Of a DNA stretch of 43,769 nucleotides, positions 8,628 through 19,000 are shown in pieces; within the stretch, counting starts at the first letter, position 1, and every line of letters begins with the position of its first letter. This DNA comes from Zoogloeaceae bacterium. Its GTDB lineage: Bacteria; Pseudomonadota; Gammaproteobacteria; Burkholderiales; Rhodocyclaceae. The notes under the pieces were generated by a model. That model was given only the letters and a program-made list of their open reading frames with translations. It was not told the origin of the DNA and ran no database searches. Both the position numbers and the translations under genes were made by a program. The stretch is from the NCBI GenBank assembly GCA_031287525.1, contig JAITSU010000044.1, positions 1 through 43,769 on the forward strand, read 5' to 3'.

Positions 8628-9107
8628 ATGATGAAAAAAAGTTTGTTGCTGATTTTGTGCTTGTTCTCATGCGGCGCGTCCGCGCAGCAGGTTTACAAAT
8701 GTCTGCAAGACGACAAGACCATGATTTCCACCCAACCCTGTCCTCCCGGCGCGACCAGCACTGCCGTGCCTGTTGAAGTCAATCCGAATCCGGCAATGAC
8801 CCCGGAACAGGAAGTCGCCAACATGAGGCAAAAAGCGGATAGGATGGAACGCGAACGTCTTGGTCGCTCTGCCGAACGCGCCACCGCCCAGCCGCCCGAG
8901 CCGGCAGACGAAGAGGCGCCGGAAGCCGTCAACGCCCACGGTCGCCTGAACGCCGCGCGGAGAAAACGCGAGGAAGCGAACAAACCCGCCCCTCCCACGC
9001 CCGCGCCGCTTCCGACACCTGCTCCTTCAACCCCCTTAAAGCCCGGCGCAAGCAGCGCAAGCGACACGGGCAACGCCAGCAGCGCGCCCAGATACATCGA
9101 AATCTGA
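8628..9107 (+). CDS. Secreted DUF4124-like protein (paralogue 2)
   Basis: A 159-residue exported protein paralogous to the gene before it. The signal peptide is LLLILCLFSCGASA-like. The mature part begins with QQVYKCLQDDK, then ISTQPCPPGATSTAV, which aligns directly with the first copy. A charged helical middle (about residues 60-85) and a Pro/Ala-rich low-complexity tail follow. AAAGGA lies 4 bases before ATG 8628 and 7 bases before ATG 8631, so 8631 may be the true start. It is separated from paralogue 1 by 64 bases and may have its own promoter. Function unknown. DUF4124 proteins are common, poorly described periplasmic proteins of Betaproteobacteria. Confidence 0.8.
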   Translation: MMKKSLLLILCLFSCGASAQQVYKCLQDDKTMISTQPCPPGATSTAVPVEVNPNPAMTPEQEVANMRQKADRMERERLGRSAERATAQPPEPADEEAPEAVNAHGRLNAARRKREEANKPAPPTPAPLPTPAPSTPLKPGASSASDTGNASSAPRYIEI

Positions 9108-9136
9108 TCAGGTTGCAGGTTGCAGCAATTTGTGGC

Positions 9137-9172
9137 GGCTAGCCCTCTCCCGCAAGCGGGAGAGGGCTAGCC
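9137..9172. repeat. 36-base perfect palindrome, REP-like hairpin
   Basis: Two 17-base arms, 9137-9153 and 9156-9172, are perfectly complementary around AA. The core CCCTCTCCCGC...GCGGGAGAGGG is a word that recurs in intergenic DNA of many proteobacterial genomes. It lies 29 bases after the second DUF4124-like gene. It lacks a following T run, so it is better read as a REP-like element that may also end or stabilise the upstream transcript. Confidence 0.75.
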
Positions 9173-9227
9173 GTCAAAAGTATTGACCCCTGCCACCTGA
9201 TCCCCCCAAAAAATTTCCCTCCCCCCT

Positions 9228-9256
9228 CTTGAAATACAAAATTCTCCCCCCATTAT
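9228..9256 (+). promoter_or_regulatory. Sigma-32 (RpoH)-type promoter of groESL
   Basis: CTTGAAA at 9228-9234 and CCCCATTAT at 9248-9256 match the heat-shock sigma-32 consensus (CTTGAAA, 13-base spacer, CCCCATnT). Transcription would begin a few bases downstream, inside the CIRCE operator. The match is direct; its use by RpoH is inferred from consensus. Confidence 0.8.
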
Positions 9257-9282
9257 TAGCACTCGTCAGCGGTGAGTGCTAA
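9256..9282. promoter_or_regulatory. CIRCE operator (HrcA-binding site)
   Basis: TTAGCACTC, nine bases, GAGTGCTAA is an exact match to the CIRCE consensus. HrcA binding here would repress groESL at normal temperature. The operator begins on the last base of the sigma-32-type -10 element, so repressor and heat-shock RNA polymerase would compete for the same site. Confidence 0.93.
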
Positions 9283-9376
9283 TATCGCCGTCCCCATGTT
9301 GCCTGACTTCCCGTTTCGCGCGGTTCGTTTTTGCGTCGGGCAGGCTTGTGAAAACCATTTTTGAACAGGAGTTCTC

Positions 9377-9667
9377 ATGAAAATCCGTCCTTTGCATGAT
9401 CGCGTCATCATCAAACGCATCGAAGCCGAACTGAAAACCGCCTCTGGCATCGTCATTCCCGATTCCGCTGGCGAAAAGCCCGATCAGGGCGAAGTGCTGG
9501 CGGTTGGCCCCGGCAAGCGCGACGATTCCGGCAAAATCATCGCCCCCGATGTGAAGGTGGGTGACAAGGTGCTGTTCGGCAAATACGCCGGTCAAACCGT
9601 CAAGGTCGACGGTCAGGAAGTTCTGGTCGCGCGCGAAGAAGACATCCTGGGCGTGCTGGAAGCCTGA
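9377..9667 (+). CDS. groES: Co-chaperonin GroES
   Basis: The 96-residue 10-kDa cap of the GroEL chaperonin, forming a heptameric lid in the cytosol. The N-terminus [10 protein letters not shown], the mobile loop around residues 17-32 ([12 protein letters not shown]) and the C-terminal [10 protein letters not shown] are characteristic. AACAGGAG is placed 5-6 bases before the start. It is first gene of groESL, 46 bases before groEL, and its leader carries the heat-shock promoter and the CIRCE element. Confidence 0.98.
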   Translation: MKIRPLHDRVIIKRIEAELKTASGIVIPDSAGEKPDQGEVLAVGPGKRDDSGKIIAPDVKVGDKVLFGKYAGQTVKVDGQEVLVAREEDILGVLEA

Positions 9668-9689
9668 TCGCCTCCCCCTATTCCCTTAA

Positions 9690-11369
<1,680 letters not shown>

Positions 11370-11400
11370 TTCCTGCCTCATTCTGCTTAACCGCACAACG

Positions 11401-11437
11401 AACGGCATTCTGTTGGAAAACAGGATGCCGTTTTTTT
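11401..11437 (+). terminator. Rho-independent terminator of groESL
   Basis: A 14-base-pair stem (AACGGCATTCTGTT / AACAGGATGCCGTT, one G-T pair) with loop GGAA is followed directly by seven T residues (11431-11437). It is 31 bases after the groEL stop. Confidence 0.9.
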
Positions 11438-11461
11438 GTACGCCTACGTTGAACATCGGTT

Positions 11462-11697
11462 ATGGGACAGGTTTTACACGACAGCGCCACAACGACAGAG
11501 GCGGCGCGTGGAGCAATGCAACATCGTCAAGAGAACATGAGGGGTTTGGCGGGTCGTTACAGCCTCAATCCGAAAACAGTCGCCAACTTGAAAGCCATCT
11601 GTGCGATTTCATCCAGGCTTACAACTTCGCCCGTCGCTTGAAAACACTCAATGGACTGACGCCCTGCGAATATGCCTTGAATGGGGAAATCAAATGA
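11462..11697 (+). pseudogene. IS481-type transposase remnant with internal deletion
   Basis: Two pieces of an IS481-family transposase are joined out of frame. From ATG 11462 one frame reads MGQVLHDSATTTEAAR, then a helix-turn-helix region with RGLAGRYSLNPKTVA, typical of the family N-terminus; it runs to a stop at 11639-11641. From about 11585 the next frame reads DFIQAYNFARRLKTLNG and LTPCEY, the end of the integrase core. The DDE catalytic region between them (roughly 250 residues in an intact element) is missing, and the usual tail after LTPYEF is also lost. No complete terminal inverted repeats could be recognised. The copy cannot be active. Confidence 0.85.
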
Positions 11698-11733
11698 TTT
11701 GCCTGTTCATCGCGCGACGCTAGCGGGCTGACA

Positions 11734-12201
11734 TTAAAGCAAATCCGGTCGGGTTGCGAGCAGTAGCGACCACTCGCGCTGCAAGGCAGCATGATCGGCA
11801 AGCAAGGTAAAACCGGCAAAATCGAAGGCGGGCGCGACGGCGCAGCCGACCAGCGTGTAATCGCCCAGACAGCGCGCCGCCTGCCATGCATGGGCGGGAA
11901 CAGCGCGTTGCGGCTGGCTGCTGGCTTCCGCCGTGCCGAGAATTTCCCGCCGTACGCGCTCCGGCGTTTCGGCAATCAGCAGTTCCAGCGGACTGCCTTC
12001 GTGGTAAGACCAGACTTCATCGGCATCCACGCGATGCCAGCGACTCACCGCGCCGCCCACGAGCAGAAAGAGAATGGCGGATGCAGCAGATCGCCCCGCC
12101 GTGTCGCGTTGTTCGGAAGTGAACATGCGGCGGTAAAAACCGCCTTCTGGATGCGATTTCAGTTCAAGCGTATCAATCAGTTCACAGGCGCGGGGATGCA
12201 T
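11734..12201 (-). CDS. Cupin-fold protein, DUF985 (Cupin_5) family
   Basis: A 155-residue cytosolic protein. Family signatures are in order: SHPEGGFYRRMF near the N-terminus, a hydrophobic AILFLL strand, SRWHRVDADEVW, then HEGSPLELL, VPAHAWQAAR and the closing DYTLVGCAVAPAFDFAGF. These form the double-stranded beta-helix of DUF985 cupins, some of which are annotated as sugar-epimerase-like; the substrate is unknown. GGAG lies 9 bases before the start. It is transcribed away from the rplI terminator as a single gene, and the IS481 remnant lies immediately downstream. Confidence 0.9.
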   Translation of the reverse strand: MHPRACELIDTLELKSHPEGGFYRRMFTSEQRDTAGRSAASAILFLLVGGAVSRWHRVDADEVWSYHEGSPLELLIAETPERVRREILGTAEASSQPQRAVPAHAWQAARCLGDYTLVGCAVAPAFDFAGFTLLADHAALQREWSLLLATRPDLL

Positions 12202-12221
12202 GGTAACGGCTCCATCAATCC

Positions 12222-12259
12222 AAAAGAAAAAGCCCCGCTGCGGGTGGCAGCAGGGCTTT
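12222..12259 (-). terminator. Rho-independent terminator of the rpsF-rplI operon
   Basis: Read on the minus strand, AAAGCCCTGCTGC and GCAGCGGGGCTTT form a stem with one mismatch around a 5-base loop, followed by a T-rich run (12222-12230 on the plus strand is A-rich). It lies 35 bases after the rplI stop and before the cupin gene. Confidence 0.85.
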
Positions 12260-12293
12260 CAGCAATGTTTTCAATTCAGCGATGGACGAAAAC

Positions 12294-12740
12294 TTACTCG
12301 CCCGCCACCGTCACATTGACCGTCGCCAGCACATCGGAGTGCAGGGCGACTTCCAGCGGGAATTCGCCAGTGGTCTTCAAGGGACCTGCGGGCATCCGCA
12401 CATGTCCCTTGTCCACGCTAAACCCTGCGGCTTGCAGGGCTTCGGCGATGTCGTGGTTGGTTACGGAACCGAACAGGCGTCCATCCATCGCGGACTTGCG
12501 GGTGATGGTGATGGCGGCGCCTTCCAGCTTTTCCGCCACGGTTTGGGCGGCAGAGAGCTTTTCCGCCTGGATTTTTTCCAGTTCGGCGCGACGGTTCTCA
12601 AACTCAGCCAAGGCAGCCGGCGTAGCGCGACGCGCTTTTTTCTGGGGCACCAGAAAATTGCGGGCATAGCCGTCCTTCACTTTGACCACATCCCCCAGAT
12701 TGCCGAGGTTAACGACTTTTTCAAGCAGAATGATTTGCAT
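12294..12740 (-). CDS. rplI: 50S ribosomal protein L9
   Basis: A 148-residue large-subunit protein that binds 23S rRNA near the base of the L1 stalk. The N-terminal domain [17 protein letters not shown] with [13 protein letters not shown] is the classic L9 signature. It is followed by the long connecting helix (about residues 41-75) and the C-terminal domain with [13 protein letters not shown]. It is last gene of the rpsF-priB-rpsR-rplI operon, 15 bases after rpsR, and followed by a terminator. Confidence 0.98.
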   Translation of the reverse strand: MQIILLEKVVNLGNLGDVVKVKDGYARNFLVPQKKARRATPAALAEFENRRAELEKIQAEKLSAAQTVAEKLEGAAITITRKSAMDGRLFGSVTNHDIAEALQAAGFSVDKGHVRMPAGPLKTTGEFPLEVALHSDVLATVNVTVAGE

Positions 12741-12755
12741 GGTTCGCGTCCTCTC

Positions 12756-13031
12756 TTACTGGTGGTTGTCGGTGTAAGGCAACAGCGCCAGGAAACGCGC
12801 GTTCTTGATGGCGGTGGAAAGCTGGCGTTGATAGCCCGCTTTGGTGCCCGTCAAACGCGCCGGCATAATCTTGGCGTTTTCCTGAATGTATTCCTTCAAC
12901 ACGTCGACATCCTTGTAATCAATCAGCTCCACTTTTTCGGCGGTGAAGCGGCAGAATTTGCGGCGTTTGAACAGATTGCCGCCACGACGCTTTTTCTTGT
13001 CGTCGTCTTTTTTCTTGAAAAACCTAGCCAT
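12756..13031 (-). CDS. rpsR: 30S ribosomal protein S18
   Basis: A 91-residue small-subunit protein that pairs with S6 on the platform. The basic N-terminus ([15 protein letters not shown]) leads to the S18 core with [12 protein letters not shown] and [15 protein letters not shown] chose ATG 13031, with AAGGA 7 bases before it. An in-frame ATG 24 bases further upstream would lie deeper inside priB. The start overlaps the priB stop by 8 bases, so the two are translationally linked. Confidence 0.96.
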   Translation of the reverse strand: MARFFKKKDDDKKKRRGGNLFKRRKFCRFTAEKVELIDYKDVDVLKEYIQENAKIMPARLTGTKAGYQRQLSTAIKNARFLALLPYTDNHQ

Positions 13032-13332
13032 TTTTAGTTCCTTCCAAAAATTCAATGGTTTGCGCGTGCAATACGAGCATTTTGCTGTTGCGGCTTTTGG
13101 CCATCAGGAATCCCCTCATCTGCAACTTTGCGCCGATGGTGGCGGCGACCAGCACATTGGCAAGGTCGCCCAGGGCAAGCACGGGTATTTCGCAATACGC
13201 CTGCCGTTCCTGCCGGGCTTCGACCTGTTCCGACTGGTGTTCCAGACGCCCTTCGGCAACCGGAATACCCGCCGGGGTATAGCGCAGCGTTTTTTTCTCC
13301 GCCAGCCGCCCGGTAATTTGCAGTTGATTCAG
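13024..13332 (-). CDS. priB: Primosomal replication protein N (PriB), probable CTG start
   Basis: PriB is a single-stranded-DNA-binding OB-fold protein of the replication restart primosome. Here the core [29 protein letters not shown] and [12 protein letters not shown] match the family. No ATG or GTG lies at the expected N-terminus. A CTG at 13332 followed by AATCAACTG would give M-N-Q-L-Q, exactly the usual start (MNxLxLxG) and a usual length of 102 residues, with GCGGA 7 bases upstream. Alternatives are TTG at 13374, overlapping the rpsF stop (116 residues), or an ATT one codon before the CTG. The gene is sandwiched between rpsF and rpsR as in other Beta- and Gammaproteobacteria. Confidence 0.85.
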   Translation of the reverse strand: MNQLQITGRLAEKKTLRYTPAGIPVAEGRLEHQSEQVEARQERQAYCEIPVLALGDLANVLVAATIGAKLQMRGFLMAKSRNSKMLVLHAQTIEFLEGTKNG

Positions 13333-13366
13333 AATCCTGTCCGCCGCAACGGTAATCAGTCCGCCA

Positions 13367-13777
13367 TCATTCAACAGCGGCGGGGGTTGACGCTTCGGCG
13401 GCTTCTTCAGTCGCCGCCGCTGCTTCGGGCGCTTCACCCGCCAGCAGGGACTTGGACTTTTCTCCCCCCAGCATCGGGGAAGGCGTCGTGACCGCGTGTT
13501 TCATCTTGATGATGAGGTTACGCAGCACAGCGTCGTTGAACTTGAAGCCATGTTCCAGTTCAGCCAGCGTTTCGCCGTCGCACTCGATATTCATGAGCAC
13601 GTAGTGCGCCTTGTGGATTTTCTGGATGGGATAAGCCAGTTGCCGCCGTCCCCAGTCTTCCAGACGGTGAATCTGACCGCCCTTGCTGGTGACGAGATTG
13701 CGATAGCGTTCCACCATCGCAGGCACTTGCTCGCTTTGGTCCGGATGGACGATAAAGACGATTTCGTAATGACGCAT
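13367..13777 (-). CDS. rpsF: 30S ribosomal protein S6
   Basis: A 136-residue small-subunit protein. [18 protein letters not shown] at the N-terminus, the [19 protein letters not shown] core and [11 protein letters not shown] are diagnostic. The C-terminal 35 residues form an Ala/Glu-rich tail, longer than minimal S6 and typical of proteobacteria. ATG 13777 has AGGAG 6 bases upstream. An ATG 33 bases earlier lacks a site and adds non-conserved residues. First gene of the operon. Confidence 0.97.
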   Translation of the reverse strand: MRHYEIVFIVHPDQSEQVPAMVERYRNLVTSKGGQIHRLEDWGRRQLAYPIQKIHKAHYVLMNIECDGETLAELEHGFKFNDAVLRNLIIKMKHAVTTPSPMLGGEKSKSLLAGEAPEAAAATEEAAEASTPAAVE

Positions 13778-14132
13778 GAACACTCCTTGTGGCAAAAGCC
13801 CCCCGGTCATGCTTTCCGGTGGGGCAAGGTTGGAAAACCAGCAAGTATAACAGAAACCGGAAGACAGGAAACAGGTTTTGCAGGGTCAATCAGGGCGATC
13901 GCAGACGCAAACGTGGCACAAGGGCAAGCTGTTTTCGATTACCGATATTAAAAGGCGCGCTCACGAGAAATTGCCCCAGGGTTTACAATGCCTTGTCACA
14001 AGTGATTGAATGCGCTCCTGTTTTGCATTGCTTGCGACATATGCGTATGCGATACACTTTGACATCTGGAAATCCCCGAAACCGCCTTGTCTTTTCTGCT
14101 ATATTCCCGAATTCACTTTTGGACAAACAACA
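13778..14132. other. 355-base divergent intergenic region between rpsF and the S49 peptidase
   Basis: This gap holds the divergent starts of the ribosomal operon (minus) and the peptidase gene (plus). On the minus strand an extended -10 promoter is visible at 13844-13852. On the plus strand TTGACA occurs at 14059-14064, but no good -10 lies at the proper distance, and a TATATT at 14099-14104 lacks a partner, so the peptidase promoter is uncertain. No small gene or RNA was recognised. Confidence 0.6.
13844..13852 (-). promoter_or_regulatory. Extended -10 promoter of the rpsF operon
   Basis: On the minus strand the sequence reads TGTTATACT, a TGnTATACT extended -10 element, about 67 bases before the rpsF start codon. 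The -35 region (GTTTCC or TTTCCT at 16-17 bases) is weak, as tolerated by extended -10 promoters. Confidence 0.5.
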
Positions 14133-15107
14133 ATGGACACGCCCGAACAGACCCGCAACCCCGACTGGGAACGCAAAACCCTGGAAAAACTCGCTTTCGC
14201 CGCGCTGAAAGAACAAAGCGCCCGCCGTCGCTGGGGCGTGTTTTTCAAACTGGCTACTTTGATCTACCTCGTCGTTGTGCTAACGGTGGCAATGGGATGG
14301 GCGCCCCGGCGCGATGTCAGCGCGAATGCGCCGCATACGGCAGTGGTCAATCTCTTTGGCGTGATTGACGCTCAGGGCGACGCCAGCGCCGAAAAAATCA
14401 ACGCCGCGCTGCAATCGGCGTTTGAAGACAAAAACACGGCGGGCGTCATCCTGCGGATCAACAGTCCCGGCGGCAGTCCGGTGCAATCCGGCATGATTTA
14501 TGACGAAATCCGCCGCCAGAAAAAATTGCGCCCGGAAATTCCCGTACATGCCGTGGTGGAAGACATCTGCGCGTCTGGCGGTTACTTTGTGGCAGCGGCG
14601 GCAGACAAAATCTATGTCAATCAGGCCAGCATCGTCGGCTCCATCGGCGTGCTGATGAACGGCTTTGGCTTCACCGGCACAATGGACAAACTCGGCGTCG
14701 AGCGCCGCCTGCTGACCGCAGGCGAGAACAAGGGCATCATGGATCCCTTTTCGCCCGTAAATCCACGCCACAACGAATTTATAAAAACCATGCTGGATGA
14801 AGTACACCAGCAATTCATCACCGCCGTGCGTAACGGTCGTGGCGACCGCCTGAAAGAAACGCCGGAAATGTTCTCCGGTCTGTTTTGGAGCGGCGCCACC
14901 AGCGTAAACATGGGGCTTGCCGACGACTTCGGCAGCGTGGAATCCGTCGCCCGCGAAGTCATCAAGGCAGAAAAAATCGTCGATTACTCCCAGCGCGAAA
15001 ACTTCGCCGAACGCTTTGCCAAACGCCTGGGCGCAGACGCCGCCAGCGGATTTGGGCAGGGTTTGGGAGAACAAATCGGCGGGCAGTTTGGCGGGCAGGT
15101 GCGTTAA
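14133..15107 (+). CDS. sppA: Signal peptide peptidase SppA-type S49 serine protease
   Basis: A 324-residue membrane-anchored protease that degrades cleaved signal peptides or misplaced membrane proteins. One membrane anchor at residues about 37-57 precedes a periplasmic catalytic domain. S49 hallmarks are present: RINSPGGSP (109-117), CASGGYF (147-152), the VGSIGV loop with nucleophile Ser170, and the general base Lys200 in GENKGIMDPF. The single-domain form (about 320 residues) is the short SppA type and not the double-domain E. coli SppA. Start ATG 14133 gives the anchored N-terminus; an upstream in-frame ATG at 14010 adds an unconserved stretch. It may be the first gene of a unit running toward yhdP. 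Confidence 0.92.
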   Translation: MDTPEQTRNPDWERKTLEKLAFAALKEQSARRRWGVFFKLATLIYLVVVLTVAMGWAPRRDVSANAPHTAVVNLFGVIDAQGDASAEKINAALQSAFEDKNTAGVILRINSPGGSPVQSGMIYDEIRRQKKLRPEIPVHAVVEDICASGGYFVAAAADKIYVNQASIVGSIGVLMNGFGFTGTMDKLGVERRLLTAGENKGIMDPFSPVNPRHNEFIKTMLDEVHQQFITAVRNGRGDRLKETPEMFSGLFWSGATSVNMGLADDFGSVESVAREVIKAEKIVDYSQRENFAERFAKRLGADAASGFGQGLGEQIGGQFGGQVR

Positions 15108-15127
15108 TTTTGATACCGGAGTAAGAA

Positions 15128-15895
15128 ATGGCGGCGACGGGGAAAATTGGTGTTGGCATTGTGACGCATAACCGGGAAACCGCGTTCAGGACATGTCTGG
15201 CATCCATTCCCCGTCACAAAATCGACGTTCTCTATGTGGTAAATGACGCGACGCCCTATGCCCCGGATGTCTATGAGGGAAGCAATATCAGCGAACTCAT
15301 TCAGAACCCCGTTAATCTTGGCGTGGGAAAATCCAAGAATATTCTCCTGAAAAGTTTGATACCGATCAGAATCGCGCCCTTGAAATATTGAACTTTCTGG
15401 AAAATACGCCGGAATATGACGCCATCAGGCGACAGGTGCGCTTCCTGCATCCTCTGGTCACCCGCTACTGTTCCGGTCATGGAATTGAATTGGGGCATTC
15501 AAGTCATCATCATTTTGGTTTGAAAAATTGTCTGAAGTATCGAGGCGATTGAAGAAACGGAAAGCAAATGCGAAATGGGACAAACCTTGATTTTGCGAAA
15601 AATGCCGTCAGGGGTCATGCAGCGTTTTGACTTCAAGAACATGATCAAAACCTACATCAACAATGGTGCATATGGCGCTGCGCTGATGAGCGCAAAAATC
15701 GGTTTGTCTTTTGATTTTTTCCAACCTGAAATACTGTATGCGTCAGCCATGTTATTGTTTGAAACGGGTTTCATCCTTGAAGCGCGTGAGTTTTATCGAC
15801 AATCCCTGATTCAGCAACCCGAAAACGAAGCGGGCAAAAAAGAGTTTCTCTCACTTTTCAAGGTGGCTTTTGAACATCCTCTGGTCAAGGCGTGA
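15128..15895 (+). pseudogene. Decayed glycosyltransferase / methyltransferase / TPR gene
   Basis: Three fragments lie in different frames. From ATG 15128 (GGAG 6 bases upstream) a family-2 glycosyltransferase N-terminus reads GVGIVTHNRE and VVNDAT, ending early at 15391. A second frame, about 15352-15552, reads FLENTPEYDAI, then RFLHPLVTRYCSGHGIELG, resembling the start of a SAM-dependent methyltransferase domain attached to glycosyltransferases. A third frame (from about 15539 to 15895) reads GQTLILRKM, the usual closing strand of such a domain, followed by a TPR-like tail (residues from FDFKNMIK on). The sugar-transferase catalytic half and the SAM-binding centre have been deleted. It is probably the remnant of one large surface-glycan gene. 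The 106-residue ORF at 15575 is part of this relic. Confidence 0.75.
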
Positions 15896-16005
15896 GGGCA
15901 AGGTATCAAAATGTTTCTCCGCGCACACATCCCAACCCTGGCGCGGCATAATGATAAGCTCTGCGTCAGAACTTGATGCCCTCCGAATCCTGAACTCCGA
16001 ACCTG

Positions 16006-19000
16006 ATGCGTTTTTCCCTGCCTGCCTTTCGCTTGCCTTCCCGCCGCGCCTTGTTGCGCGCTGCCCTGTGGTCGCTGTTTGTTCTCTACGTCGGCTTTGC
16101 GGCGCTGACCCTCGTATTGCGGTACTGGCTGTTGCCGGAGTTGCCGCGTTATCAGCCGGAGATTGAGGCGGCAGCGAGTCGGGTGTTGGGGACGCCGGTG
16201 CGTTTGGGGCAGTTGCGGGCGCACTGGACGGGGCTGAATCCGGCGCTGACGCTGGAAAATGTGCGGATTCTGAACAGAGAGGGCGAGGTGGCTTTGCGCT
16301 TGGCGCGGGTTGAGGGAGTGCTTTCCTGGCATTCCCTGATTTCGCTCTGGCGGGGCGAGCCGCGTTTTGCTTTGCTGGCGCTGGAAAAGCCGGAGCTTTT
16401 GATTCGCCGCGACGCGGCGGGGGATATTTTCGTTGCGGGCATTTTGCTGGCGGGGGCGGACGAGGACAAGGGCGACGGGCAGACGCTTGACTGGTTGTTG
16501 CGACAATCAAGGCTGCGTATTCACGACGCCCGCCTCATTTGGCAGGATGATTTGCGCGCCGCGCCACCGCTGGATTTGCGCGGGGTGCGGCTGGAATGGC
16601 GCAATCGCGGTCGTCATCACGCCTTCGGGCTGACCGCAGAGCCGCCTGCGGCTTTGGCGGCGAAGCTGGATTTGCGCGGCGATTTTCGCGGCGATGCGGA
16701 GTGGCGGGATTGGCGCGGGCAGATTTACGCGCGGTTGGATGCAGTCGATTTGGCGGGTGGTCACCCGTGGTTTGACGCGCCGATTGAACTGGAACGCGGG
16801 CATGGCGCGGCGCGGCTGTGGTTGCGGCGCGATCAATCCGGCTGGCAGGGTACGGGCGATTTTGCGCTGAGAGAAACCCGTTTGCGGCTGGACGCCGGGT
16901 TGCCCATGCTTGACCTCGCCCGTTTGCAGGGGCGTTTGCAGGTGACGCGGGGGTTGGAAAACGGCGCCTGGCGCATTGCCAGCCGCAATTTGACGCTGGA
17001 TGCGCATACCGCCGACGAGCGGGCGATTCGTATCCCTGACTTGAATTTGCAACTCGAATGGCAGGGCGAACAATTCCCGCCGCGTCAGGGCGCGTTGTTT
17101 GCCGACACGCTGGATTTAACCCGCCTGCGCCAGCTTGCGGCATGGTTGCCGCTGCCCGCCGCCAGCCGCGAAATGTTGGCGACATATCAGCCCAGGGGCG
17201 TGTTGAAGCAGGTCAAGCTGCGTTGGGAGATGGAGAAAAATCCAGAAGAAAGCGTCCTGAAAAAATACAGTCTGGACGCCGCGTTCAGCGATTTGGGCGT
17301 CAAGGCGGTGGGTGTGCTGCCGGGGGCGGCGGGGCTTTCCGGCACGCTGTTTGCCGATGAGCAAAGCGGCAAGCTGGAACTGGACAGCAAAAATGCCAGC
17401 ATCGCCCTGCCCGCCGTGTTTGCCGACCCGGAATTTCCGCTGACCCGCGTACAGGCGCAGGTGGCGTGGCAGCGCAATGCGGAAGGTGTGCGCGCCGACA
17501 TTCGCCGCCTCGACTTTATGAGTCCGCACGCGCGCGGGCGGGTGAATGGCGATTACCAGAGCTTGCCGGACGCGCCGGGGCGTATCAACTTGCAGGGGGA
17601 TTTCACGCAGGCGAAGGCGACGGAAGTCTGGCGCTACATTCCGCGCGTCGCGGGCGAGGATGTCGCTCACTGGCTGCGCGGCGCGTTGCTCTCCGGCGGC
17701 GGCGAAGCGAAATTGAACCTCAAAGGCGACCTCGCGCATTTCCCGTTCGCCAAAACGGAGAACGAAGCCAATCCATACGGCGAATTCAAAATCACCGTCA
17801 AGGCACGCGATGTCAAACTGAAATACGGCGATAACTGGCCGGTAATCGAAGGGCTGGAAGGCGATCTGGAATTTGGCGAAGGCATGAAAATTCTCGCCCG
17901 TTCGGGGCGCACCCTGGGCGTGAAGCTGCAAAACACGCAGGTGGATATTCCGACCTTCGCTCATCACCAACATCTGCTGGTCGCGGGCGAGGCGGTGGGC
18001 GCGACGACGGAATTTTTGCGCTTCATCGACAAAAGCCCCGTCGCGGCGAGTATCGACCATTTCACGCAGGACATGAGCGCGACCGGGAATGGGCGGCTGG
18101 AATTGAAGCTGGATTTGCCGCTGGCGAAAATTGAAAACGGCACGGTTTGGGGACGCTACCATCTGGAAAATAACACGGTAACTTTCCTGAACGGTTTGCC
18201 GCCCGCCTCGGATGTGCTGGGCAGTCTGGAATTCACTGAAACCACGGTCACGGCGCCCGAAATTCGCGGTGTGTTTCTCGGCGCGCCCCTGCGCTTGAAA
18301 GTTGCGTCTGAGCCGGGCAATGGCGCGGTGCGGATTGAGGCGAACGGCGGTTTCACGGCGAAGGAACTGGCGCGGCGGTTCGAGTATCCCGGACTTTCCG
18401 CCCTTTCCGGCAGCGCGTCCTGGCAAGCCGAAATCAGGATGCGGAAAAAAACCTCGGATTTTCTGCTGACCTCCTCGCTGGAAGGTCTGGCGTCCAGCCT
18501 GCCCGCGCCTTTCACCAAACCGGCAGGCGAAATCCTGCCGTTCAGTCTGCAAAAAACATCGGCGGGCAACGCCAGCGAGCAAATAAAAATCGGACTGGGC
18601 AATGATGCCAAAGACGCCAAACGGCAGTTCGGCGCGCTGATCATGCGGCGCGCGAATGGCGAGATTGAGCGCGGCGTGGTCAGCATCGGGCAGCCCGCAA
18701 AATTGCCGGAAAAGGGATTGCTGGTTTTCGTCAAACAGGACGCGCTCGACCTCGACGCCTGGCGGGCGGCGCTGGCGGAAAGCAACAGGCAGGACGGGGA
18801 TACACAAGGCGACGCGCCGCTGAAATTGCCCTTTGACCTGCTCGCGCTGGAAGCGCAAAAAATGACCGCCTTCGGGCAGGTGTTCGATGCCGTCAGCCTG
18901 CGTCTGCGACCAGAGGGCGAGCGCCTGCGTATCATGGTGGCGGCGCAGGAAATGGTGGGCGACCTGTATTGGGACAGCGTGGGCAAGGGCAAGCTCACGG

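Noticed and set aside
14010-14132. Upstream extension of the S49 peptidase frame
   Set aside because: The extension is not conserved and would place a Cys-rich stretch before the membrane anchor; ATG 14133 gives the expected N-terminus.
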